In this document: one piece after another, positions 24,086 through 37,300 of the stretch | How the letters are laid out: every line of letters starts with the position of its first letter | How positions within the stretch are numbered: position 1 is the stretch's first letter | Assembly (NCBI GenBank): GCA_024305405.1 | Contig: JAKNDB010000098.1 | Location: 1,267,501-1,331,500, forward strand | DNA from: Dirofilaria immitis | Taxonomy: Eukaryota; Nematoda; Chromadorea; Rhabditida; Onchocercidae | Length of the DNA stretch: 64,000 nt | Direction: 5' to 3' | The notes under the pieces: generated by a model | Told to the model about the DNA's origin: nothing | The model's input: only the letters and a program-made list of their open reading frames with translations | Database searches by the model: none | Translations under genes and position numbers: made by a program

Positions 24086-26043
24086 TCACTTAAAAACGAA
24101 ACCAATTTTAAACGGATCTCGAGCAACCAATGGTCGCCGACGGCTATTTTCGAGGACAAACGTTTGCTGTGATGATACTGAATCAGGACGCTTAAGATTG
24201 TCGTCTACTTTGATATTTGTAGATTGTAACGGTTGTTGTATTTTATTATTATTCTTATTACTAATACTACTATTACTCTTATTCTTCCCGATACTTCGCA
24301 GTATTACTGGTGTATGTCGTTTGGCTTGTTTATTTAAAACAGTTCCAGGTGGAGCAGTTTCATCACTAGTAATAATGGTCATGTTTGAACGAGATGCAGG
24401 CGGCTCATCCAATGTATCCGCTAAACAAAATTTCGCAATTAATAGCTTTTCACCGAATAGTTCGTCCAGATGAGGTTCTACCGTATCCGTGCTTTCAACT
24501 TCTGCTTCGACATAATCGATTTCCTAAAAAAAAAAAGAGAGAAAGAAAAGTAGATTTAAAAGGCTTACTATAGAAATTGTTAAATGCAATATCTTATGTG
24601 TAAGACAGAAACTAAAACTTTTCTGCCTTAGAACATTCTGATCCAAAATTTAAAAAAAATCCTTATTAAACGCAAAATTTGAAGACTTTCGATTGGCAGC
24701 AAATTTATTAACAGCATTCAAGGACATCCTTTCAATTCCGACAATTGATATCTTAAAAATGCAGATAGAAAAAACTTCAAAAAGAAAACTGTAAAAGGCT
24801 ATTTGTAAAGCTTGATTACCTGAATTTCTTCAGTTCCATTGAAACCCAAATGCCAAATAAGCGGTGCTTCGAGATCTATAAATTTTACGTAGAAATATAA
24901 AATATTATAAATGGTAACTAATATAAAGAAAAAAGACTACCTGTTTGAATGTGATATTTTGCAGTAGAATGAATATAGGTTGAAAGAGAACAGGCTGAAT
25001 ACTACTACCTATTTTCTTGGAGTAGTTATTTAAATATTTGATGTTGATCGAAAGGACCTGGACCCTGAGGTGCTCTTGCTGTGACGCCACGTACTGTCGC
25101 AGCAGAGGTCTCAGGGAGAAGGTCACAAACTTTCTTTGGATTCGGGGACGATTTTTATTAAATTGAAATAATAATAATAGAGAAGGAAGGACGAGAATTC
25201 AATTTGGGTAAATATTTACAGTGAACAAACAAAAATATGAATGATGAAATGGAACATCTCTTTTGATGACGTAAAAGTTAAAGAAGAATAAAACCTTAAA
25301 ATCAAAAAACGTGAACATGATACTAAGCAACACTCGTCAACAGATCAACAACGTAATGATGTGACGGTGACGATGGTTCACGTATAGATGATGATGACAT
25401 ATATTGCAATGCATTGATATACACGTATGTACAAAATAAAAGTCTGCCAAATTTACACTGATATAAAATTTAACAAAATTTGGTGGCAAAAATTTTTGCA
25501 CTAACTGCTACGACGATAATTAGTCAATCGACCAAATAAATTACTTCACAAACCACCCTTATTGAACGAACACCCAATTCGGACATATGCCGCCATCACC
25601 ATCACCACCATCATCATCATCTTACATCAGATTGGCATGAATTTCAGAAAAATCAGATTCTATGCAATAAATCATTGACTAATCAAATAATTGAAAGAAG
25701 CTATGAACAAGTCTAGAAACCCAGCTTTCAAAGAAAAACTTTTTTCATGTATAAAGAAAGAATGAATGAAAGAAAGAGGAAACAAAAAAATGGCCACCAA
25801 GCAATTGATTTGCTTTTGCTGTAAGGTTATTAATTTCATATCGTTCTAAACTTCCTAAACGTACTTTAGAAAAAGAAAAAAATAAGAAAAACCAAATGCA
25901 CTAAGTTTGCTTTGATTAATGTTAAACGAACTTTTCAAAAATTAATAACATTCATTTCATTTCGTATATGCCACACTATCTTTTTATCATTTACTTGAAT
26001 ACATTTAATTTATAAAAGATAATGAACATCTACTACTGCTATT

Positions 26044-26090
<47 letters not shown>

Positions 26091-29000
26091 TTACTATTAC
26101 TACCACTACTGTTGCTATTACTATCCTAAAGTTCTACGTGTTACGAGCAATTGACGACAATTGAACGACGTGAGATTCTTCTCCTTCTTCAACGACATAC
26201 ATACCGAAATCGGAAACAATGAGACAAGTGAGAAGCAGCGGAGAGGGAAAAAGAATGGGTGGACCCTCGAAGCACCATCACTACCATCCGCGATGGTTGA
26301 TGAGATGCTGTCGAAGGGTTTGATTCGTAGGAGTATGGTGTCTCATACATATACATATACACACATATACACATACATGTACATACACATACACATACAC
26401 ACATACACATACATACATACACACATACACACATACACACATACACACATACACACATACACACATACACGCATACACACATACACACAATAAATGGAAG
26501 CTCAAAAGAAAAAAGAATGGTATGGCAGTTGTGGGAAATGCAGCGGCAGCAGCAGCAGTAATGGCAGCAATATGCAGTAGCACGCTGAGTTTTGCATTTT
26601 TATGCCTATAAAAAATTTTTTTTTTGGGGCTGGCACGCTAGGAACGGAACGAGGAATATATGATTGAATTGACGAGAGAAGGATAGTAGCGCCCGGCACC
26701 AATTGGCAGGCAGGCAAGCAGGCAAGCAAGCATGAAATATAGGATAGGGGTAGAGGGTAAACTACTCTAAAAGCAATACAGCAAAATGACCGAACCATTC
26801 GACGACGGGCGACGTCGCCCATTTTTCTTGAAAGCTTCGTCGCCCAATCATCATCATCATCATCATCATCATCCAACAACAACAACAAAAATCGGCATTC
26901 AGGCATACCGAATCAATCAGTCGCCACCTGGTACGAATAAACGTACCCTTTTTCCAGACAACCACGATGACAACGATGATGATGATGGTGGTGATGATGA
27001 CGATGACGACTCAGACATTCTTCATCCTTCTTCTTCTAACCTCCTTTTTTTAAATCCATCTATCCGTCCTATCTAGCTATACCATCAATTGAAAGCCTAA
27101 CAAAACTACTACTACGTACTACTACTACTAAAATACATGTACACATACATACACAAGATGGTACCTGTCCACCGACATATACCGACATTTACCTCTCCCT
27201 TTCCCCGATGCTCACGCCTCTGCCCGACCTCTTTCAAGAATCTGATACCCTGAAGAAAATTTACTATTGATAATGGAGAAGTAGAAGTAGAAGTAGAAGG
27301 AGGAGGAGGAGGAGGAGGAGGAGGGAGGAGGGAGGAATAGCTGAGATATATTTTCATCCTCTTCCACTTCCTCTAATTTTTTCTTATCCAAACTTCATGT
27401 TCGGTACAAGAGATTTGTTCATCTCACTCATCCTCCCCGCTCTCATCTTCTATACTATACGAAATTGTGCGGAAAAAAATGACGACTTTCCGGTGACGTA
27501 TATAAGACCAGCTAGTTTCGTTTTCCCCATCTCGAGATTAAGATGAGCCAGATGAAGTAATAAATATTGTTTACTATATTATCTATACAATCTGGATAAT
27601 CCCAAATAATATAATTTAATATAAATTATGGGAAAAAAAAAGATATATATTAAAATATAAATTATGAATAAGAATGAATACAAGAAATATCATGATAATA
27701 CAATCTTAATTTATTCCTTAAAAATTAACGAATAAAAATTCTATTATCATAACAAATAGTTACGAAAGAAATAAATATTACTAATTTATATCATTAATTA
27801 ATAATAATAATTGAATAGAAATCATAATAATAATAAGCAGTAAAATAATCAGAAATCGTTATATTCTCTTCCTTTCGTCCTATCTCTCTCTATCCTAATA
27901 ATTTGTCATTGTCTAAAAGTTCATCTAAATTTTCTTTAGAAAAAAGTTTTCCAATATAAGAACAAAGAAACTTTTTCTCTCCAATGACAGAATAATTTTA
28001 GAATATAAAGTATATAATCAAAAGTATAACACGTATATATACGTTAAACATTAAATACATATCAAATATACGCCTACATGCGTGTATATACAAATATGAA
28101 TCACTTATACCACGTACGTATCATACTATCAAAGCATATACACATACAAAACATACACATATACACATACAAAACATGCACACATGTATCACGTATAATA
28201 CCGCTAAAACATATGCGCACATACACGTGAATATAAAGAACACACATATATCACGTATTATGAAGCATGTGTACATACATGTATACAAAACATACGTTTA
28301 TCACGTATAATATCATCAAAGCATGTACAGATAGATTTACGTATGTACAGCATATACATCGAGGAACATATTGGCACGTAGGAAGGAAGTAGTTTAAAAG
28401 GACTTTAAAGCTATAGCCTTTGCATTGCAGCAACTAACACAGACATACACATACACATACACATACATACATATACAAATATACATGCATACGCATACGA
28501 ACACACATACACATAAGCATATGGATAGACATTGGCAAAAGATTGGAGAGGATTTTGCGAAAAAAAAAAAACGTTCGATGATAGTGCTAATGGCTTACGT
28601 CAAGATTGAAGATTGACGTAAGCGTATTTTTGACGTTTTGTTCAATCGAAGAACGCGTTATGATTAAGGCGAGAAAAGAGAATAAGTGCTTGAGACTTCA
28701 TAAATAATTTGATAAAATTATTCATCAATAAAAGAAATAAATTTCAACTTACGTGGACATAAATATTTGCATACGTTAATGATAAATCTATACGTCGTCT
28801 ATTGAATTATACTTACTTACGTGTAAATTATTTTTTGTAATACAAATAATTTTAAATTAGTCTAAACTTCAGCAATATAAAATGTAAAGAGAAAAAGGAA
28901 AAAGGAGAGAGAGAGAAAGAAAAAAAAAAGTGACTTTCTTCCTCTTCTTTTGCTCTCTTTCCTTTCTAGCATTAGTAATGAAACGGACGAACAAGGCCGA

Positions 29001-32000
29001 TTGTTTGATAGTTGGTACGAGGCCATATTGTTCCAATAATTCTTCATATTTTTCATTTAAAAGAAATTTTTCGAGAAATTCTCGAGAAAATTTATCAAAT
29101 TACATCTAGCCATATTTAAAAACATGAATATTTTGATTATTATTTTGCTTAATGAAAGAAATTTTCAAAAGAGAGGAATATCTTTTCGGATATGTCTTGG
29201 AAAGTAATGTCACCGAGGAATATCCGAACACGTTGATGCTAAATTAAATAACATATCTCGTAATTATATAAATGATTATTTGATATTCGAGAAATGATTA
29301 GTTGAAATGGCTTAACCTATGAGAAATAACGTATTTAAGATTATTTCACAAATGACAACTTCGAGAAATTCCATATATTAATAATTAAATATAAATATAT
29401 TCTATGAACAAAAGAGAACTAATATAATCAAACACTGATCTCTTGATATCAATGTATTTGGGTATAAATTTATCTATCTCAGATTATCTGCATACTTTAT
29501 GTTCCAAGTTTTGTAATTTACACTACATTTTACAGATTATAAACTCATCACATTGTATCAATTTTGAATAACTTTACGACTACCAGATATTCAAGGAAAT
29601 TATTTAAATTGCTTGATATTTACGAAAGCAATAATTCTTTTACGTGTTAATGTTTTAAACAGGTAATAATTTAATTAACGCTTTAAAGCATTACCTGTTG
29701 CAAGTTTAAATTATACATCAAATTGAATCATAATTAAAACGAATAAACTAAATGAATCAATGCGTCCTTTCAATTTATTTTAATAAATGAGACCATTGGG
29801 ATTATTAAATCCAATCGAGAATCTCGAAGAACATTATCTCTAAATGAATATTCTTTCTTAAAAACTAGTGATACTCTACGGTGCAACTTAAAAGCAAGAA
29901 ATAACTATATCTTCTGAATCAATTCCAAAAAAAGACCATAATTTCTCTTGTCTCAATATACTGCAATATAATTATCATCCTCTTATCGGTCATGAAACTA
30001 TGAATTTAATCAAAAGATCAGAATTTTAAGCCAATGAACGTCACCGAAATTACGAATTGAAGCCAAGCATAGATTACTGAAACCAAAAATTTCAGCTCAG
30101 ATGGGTCATTGAGATTATGTGCATTTTACAATCTAAAATGATTCAGAACTGAATTTATTTTTAAATAGATTTACCGAAGTGAGCTGATAGAATGGAATGA
30201 AATGAAAGAGATATTTGAAATGCTTGTTGATTGTTAAGCAATCAAGTGATGGTGACGATGATGATGATGACGATGATGATGATGATGATGATGATGATTG
30301 TGATTCATTGAAGCGAAGCTAAATTCTGAGCAATTTTAAATGGAGCAAAATAAACTGATCCATCCGGTGGAAAACGATAAACAACAACGAACGATTCATG
30401 CAAATATAACGAAAAAGAGACAAACGCTCATCCATGAATCATTCCCATCGTTATCATCATCACTATCATTATCATCACCATCATCATCATCATCATCATC
30501 ATCGCCATCACCATCATTATTATCATTAATGCTTATGGATAGCTAAATATAAACAACGAAAAAAGGGAAAAATAAAAGATGTAACAATACAATCAAATCC
30601 ATTTTATACGTAAAAAGCGTATAAGATAATAAAAATTGAGGGGTTCTCGACGAGAATTATTTTAAGTTAATGGAGAGAGAGAAGTAGGTTTAGGAAAAAA
30701 GATAAAACAGTATAACAAATATCATCGATTCATTTCTATGTAAACGATATAAGATAATGAAAATCGAAAATATATTTCTATGTAATAATGATATACAATA
30801 AAAGGAGTCAAGAAATTCTCGATGAAAATTACTTTAGGCTAAATTAAACATCTAATTATATAAAAGAGAGATGATAAAAATAAAAATTAGAAAAAGAAAT
30901 GATATATTTGATATGATATTTTGTTGGATTAAAACAAATAAAAGGAATGGAAAAGAAAAAGTTGTTTTCGAAGAATTGAAGCTTGATAAAGAGAAGAAAA
31001 TGAGAAAGGATGGGCATTTTTATAATGGAAATAAGATGAACAAGGCCAAAAGGGGAACTAATAAAATTCACCTGAATTTGCGACTCAGAAAATGACATCT
31101 ACTCCATCACTTATATGGGTTGCGAAAGCAGGAATCAAGTCCAGGTAGTGTCAGGAACAAGGAGGAGCACGAGATGACGCTGACGGAGTACGAGATGGCG
31201 CTACCGGAGTACAAGATGGCGCTACCGGAGTACCAGATGGCGCTTGCGAAAGGGGAGGTAAAGAAGAAGGTGGTAGTGGGAGGAAGAAGAGGAGGAGGAG
31301 GAGGAGGAGGAGGATGAGGAGGAGGAGGAGGAGGAGGAGGAGGAGGAGGAGGAGGAGGAGGAGGAGGAGGAGGAGGAGGAGGAGGAGGATGATGAGGAGG
31401 AGGAGGACGAAGTGAAGGTGGAGGGGAGGAGGGGAAGAGAACGAAGTTATCCATTCATTCATCCATCCATTCTTTTTTTCTTCAAATTCTCCTTTCAGGT
31501 CAAATTCTTTTTATCAAACCATTTCAAAAATTGACAAAACAATCCTAAATTACCTTTCAAATCTCCTCCTGTCACCACGATATTTTTCTTTTCTCATCAC
31601 CCATGCTTTCTTCATCTACTATATCCACACCCCCGCCTCTATCTTCCTGATCTACGCCTCCCTCCCTCCCTCCCCCTCCCCGCATCCGTTCGTTTGTTCA
31701 TTTATTGGATATAAAATTTATTCCCCGATATATCACATAATTAAAAATGATATCTTTAAAGAGGAACAACTTTAATCTTCTTTGATCCATAAATGGGGCC
31801 ATGTTCCTGTCTTATTATTTTTCTTCATCCTTTAAAAAGAGAGAGAGAGAGGAAGGGAGAGAGAGACAGGGAAAGAGAGAGAGTTGAAAATAGAAGATAT
31901 TTCTTTATTTTTTGAATAAACAAATTTCATTAATCGATCTATCTCTCGGTTGTTTCGAGAAGTTTCTTTTCTTTTTTTATTACCGAGATTTTTTTCAGAA

Positions 32001-34261
32001 AGAATTTTAGCGTAAAAATATTTGAAAACAAATAGAAATGATAATAATTTCCCGCGGGAAGAAAAAAGAATTCCAATATTTAATTATTTCAAATCCCTGC
32101 TATTTCCATTCATAATTGTGTATGTATGTATGTGTGTATGTATGTGTATGTAGATGTATGTCGGTCATGTATGTGAGTATGTGCATGTCACAAAGAAAAA
32201 AAGTTAAAAAATAGAGATGTTGAAAGGGAGGAGAAAGAAGAAGAAGAATGTGTGTGTATGTGTATGTGTGGAGAGGGTGAGAGTTTAGGAGGAGAGAGAT
32301 AGCTGGTAGTGGCTGTCGCCGAAATGGGATCACATTTAGGCGACGAAAAGAGTTGAAGTATACCCTATCGTTCCTCCTCCTCCTCATCCGCCTCCGCCTC
32401 CGCCTGTTGCTACTGCAGTGGAACAGCCGTTCAAAGCAACCAGCCGACGAATTGAACATCCACTATTATTCCAATATATTTTTATAAAACTAAACATACA
32501 TTTTTTCCCTCTCTTTCTCACCTTCTCTTCTTCCTTCCTTTTCTCTCCTTCTCTCTCCCTTTCTCTAACTACAGATCATAAATGTTTGAATTTTTTTTTA
32601 AAGAATGAGGAAAGTTCCTTTCCTTTTTTCTCTCTCTCTCCCTACATCATTTTTTCTCTCTTTCTCTCTTCCTCTCATTTACTCATACTGATGTATTAAT
32701 TGCTCTAATATCTTATTCAATGTATTCATTATTCATTTTACCCGCCCCCATTTTGTCTATTTACCCATCCCATTTATTTATCCTACCCAAAAAGTCTTCC
32801 ATTCATCCGATCCATTATCATTTGCTTGAGAAATATTGAGGCTATACATGCACATACATACATACATATTCACATACGCACATCCACATACACACATCCA
32901 CATACACACATCCACATACACACATATACATCACACATACATATACATACACACATACACGCAACATATATGCATACATATATTTAGCTGGAATCATTGC
33001 TTGGCTATGTCCAATATTAAAAAATACAAATGCAATGAATTTCGAGGATTAGAAAGGATAAGAGGGACTTCTTCCTTCCTTCCTCACTAATATATGTTCC
33101 TCTGATAACGATAGTAGTGATAGGGGATGAGCTAGGGGGTAGATGGCGATAGTGATAAGCTAGAATTAATGATTATAGTAATAATTAAGAAACAATGATG
33201 TGATAACGATAATTTAGAAATAAGTGATGATCATAACAATAGTTTAGGATGATGGTAGTGACAACTTTAAAATAATAATTATAACAAAAATTTGAAAATG
33301 ACAATGATAATGATGATCCAGAAATAATAATGGCAATGATAAACTAGAGTTAATGATCACAAAATTTAACAGCCGTAGTGATAATTTAAAAACAATGATG
33401 ATAGTGATAATTTAAAGATAATGATGACAGCAATAATCCAGAAATTATGATAAAAATGATAACCCAGAAATAATGCTGATAGTGATGACCTAGTAATTAT
33501 CACAAATGTATGCAAAGATATCTTCGATAAAAAAATTTCGCGAATACTGATTTTGAACAAACTAGAAACTGTCAGAAAAGCGCAAACAAAAAATGACTGA
33601 ATGATGATAATGCTGATAATGTGGAGAAAACTGTCATGGATATAAAGATATCCTCGACATAAAAATCTGCACTTTGGCAGTGATAATCCCAGGAAATGTA
33701 AAAATATCCTTGATAAAAGCGCCTGAACGCTAATAATAACTTGGGAATCATTGCAAGTGCAAAGGTATCTTTAACAAAAAGCGCCCCTTGCTATTTTAGA
33801 TATCTGAAAATTTTTATTTGCTTATTCTTTCGTTTTGATTAGTTCCATTATCGATTAGTTTCGATAATCTTCCTTATTTCCATGTAATCGAAAATTGCTT
33901 TTTTTCTCGAAATATAATCAATTTCGAAAATTGTGGAAGCTTCTAGCCATCTTTTTGGCTATCGTCATAATTTTGCCTTCTGGTTTCTTCAACTTCTACC
34001 CTTCTGTTTGGCTTTTTCCATAATCTTGCCTTATGATTTTTCCAATTCCATCATTATTTCTCTTACTTCACTGATTCTTAAGCATTTATCACTTTCATCC
34101 TTTGTTAGCTAATAATAATTCGGATTCTCATATGGATTCTGATTCTTACATAAATTTGTGAAATTTCGCAAATTTTTCGATGTAAAATTTTTAAAAACAA
34201 AAAAAATTTATTTTAATTAAATTCTATAAAAAAATTAAAAATAGCAACAAATGTGCTTATA

Positions 34262-34313
<52 letters not shown>

Positions 34314-37300
34314 CGTGTGTATGTGTATATATATGTGTGTGTGTGTATGTGTGTGTTTTCTACCATCATAGTCCTCGTACAAACTGACACCACCAATCAT
34401 TTGCGTAAAATGAGCGATCTCATTTCGATACATACTAATCATCATTATCATTATCATTGTCATTATCGTTATTCATTATCATCATCATTATCACATTCAT
34501 TCATCCTTTGACATCTTAGTAATATAAGAGATGGAACATCCATCCCTTTTTTGTAACATTCATTTTGTGTGATGGACGATGGATTATCATCACATCGTTT
34601 TAAACTAAATTTCACTAAACAAAAATTAGTTGAAAGATGAGAAAATTCAAAATGGTGACGGTTGGTACCATATATCATAAGATGAATAATATGAATAAAG
34701 ATGGAGCAAAAAAATTGAATTTATTTCATATTATATCCTTTTCTACATCTCGATTCTCGACATCTAATATTTTGATTAATTTATTCATTTCTAGTATTTC
34801 TATAATTCTTTCTTTTCTTTTGGCTATAATTATTTTATGAATGGAAATGAAGATGTGTAGAATTTTTGGGAATTTTAATGCTATCTGATCTAATTTTTAA
34901 AATGAAGGTTTAAGTTTAATTTGATGAATCAAATTAACAAACTGAATGATCAAGCAAATGATGACAAATGATAATAATTATTGATATAATGATAATGGAT
35001 ATTATTAATATATATATGCATGGTTAAGAAAAATCCATCATAACCCTCATTATTATTATTAATATTATTTTAAAAGGGCGTATGATTTCGAAGTTTTAAT
35101 TGAAATTATTTATGATGGCAAATAATAATAATTATCGATATACTGATAATGAATATTATAATTATTAATATACTGATAATGAATATTATTAATATATGCA
35201 CACATGATCAAGAAAAAACCAATAAAAGTTTGTTGTTTGTTATTATTATTATTATTTATTATTATTATTATCATTATTAACATTATTTTAAAGTGAATGT
35301 ATGATTTTGAAGTTTGAATTGGAATTATTTTTTGATTGGAAATAAAAAATTGAATTCGTATATAGTAATAACGGAGAGAGTTTATAAAAATCAATCCTTC
35401 CGGTATAAATGAATAATTCCGACATGAGATATAATTTGTTGCTTGTTATCAATTGATGGTTAGTGATAAATCCTTCCGGTGTGAGCGAATAATTTCGATA
35501 TGAGGACATACTTTATTATTTGCTATCAATTGATGATAAATCCTTCCGGTATGGGCGAATAATTCGGTATAAGGGCATAATTTGTTACTTGTTATCAATT
35601 GATGATAAATGATAAATACTTCCGGTACGAATAAGTAATTCTGGCCTCAACAAATGATTCGATGCTTGCTATCAGTCAACCAATTAATGATAAGATATAA
35701 GATATTATTGACATAATTAAATATTTTATTATGCTATACTTTTCAAATAATAGAAGATCATTAGTAATCTGAATAGTTGGAGATAATTATAAAACACGAA
35801 ACAATGATAAGATTCGAGACAATGATATTGCACCATATTTCATTGTTAACATGGAATATCAGTGATAAATTATGCATGAGGAAGATTAGATTGAAGATGA
35901 CGCTCAAGTAAGTTTCAAGATAATCACGTCACATCATTACCTCGGCATGGAATATCAGTGATAAATTATGCGTAAAAATATTGAGGATGAATTTCAAATA
36001 GAATTAATGATTTATAAAAGTTTTTAGAAAAATTCATCAATCCAAAAAAAAAAACTATCTTATCTGTTCTATTATCTTGCTTTATCAAATTTGGAAAAAA
36101 TAATCATGCGTAAGAATACGTTAATGAATAAGTCATAAAACAATTAGCTTAAAATTAAGAAACTATCCCAATTTATATTATATAAAAAGATATTTTAAAT
36201 TTTTAAGAAAATCGGGAAATCGAGAAAAATATTCAGAATTTTTGAGAAAATCGAGAAATTAAGGGAAATATTCGGATCAAATTTTTTAATTATAATTTTT
36301 ATTATTTGATAAATAATTTGAAAAAGAAAAAAACAACTTACCACCATTAAGAATTTTGTAAATAATTGGTAATTGTTTCTCATCATCCTTGCAATGATGA
36401 TTGTTTAATTTTTTCTTTACCGTATTTACCAAATTAATTTCTTTTACTCGAGCTTTTATTTGAGCAATACCGAGTATTGTAAAGAGTATACCGTTTATAT
36501 ATGTGCATACCTAAACAATTAATTTAATTAATTATTGCAAAATAAGAAAATGCTTAATTGGGAAAAAAGTTTTGCATGGAAAAATTCTCATCATATTCAT
36601 AATTGTAAAACTTTAGCCTTAACTTGATTAGGCGGATTTGTACACGATAACTTTAAGCATATTATCAAAATCACTAATCATTTTAATTTCAATGCTTTAA
36701 TTTCAGTATTTGATTAATATTTGTTTTATTAGCTATTTATCTTTTCAATAAATTTCATAACGTATTGATTTTATTGCTTAAATTTTTAACATATTTTAAA
36801 TTTAATTATAGAATAAATTCATTTAATTTCTTAACAAATTAATATTTATAGAAAAAAGTTAAGCAGCAAAAAGTTTTGAATTGAAATTTTCTTATGCATT
36901 CATTTATATGCTATTATTTAAATTTGCATATTTTAAGTCCAATTTTGAAATAAAAACTTCCTTATTAATACGAAATTTGATTATTATTTCAATAAGAATT
37001 CCTCTTATCATTAATGTTACATATAGCAAAGGTTAAAATTAATTACTCTTAGATATCAATTAAAATTAAGGTTTAATCATTTAGTTTTCTTCAAATCTTT
37101 TAATTATCATTTTGCATTTCTTAGATTTTTTCAATTTAATTTTTAATTTTTCCTGCATTTTTTAATTTGTGATTTCATTTTCTTTTAGATTTTTAATTCT
37201 AACTTCAACTTTTCTCAAATCTTTTAATTTCAATTATATTCATTTTTTGCCGAATTTTATTATTTTAATCGATTTGTAAAAGATTTTCAATAGTTTTTAT

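Noticed and set aside
24033..24473. 146-residue + strand frame
   Set aside because: Antisense to the ARMC9 last exon, whose - strand frame matches the family.
24905..25126. 73-residue - strand frame over the GC-rich segment
   Set aside because: The segment is the lin-4 hairpin; the frame is not needed, since ARMC9 exons on either side splice directly in phase.
26161..27076. Several overlapping frames on both strands
   Set aside because: Driven by CACATA, CAT and GAT arrays; no conserved motif.
31107..31462. Poly-Pro and poly-Leu frames on the - strand
   Set aside because: Translation of the GGA array.
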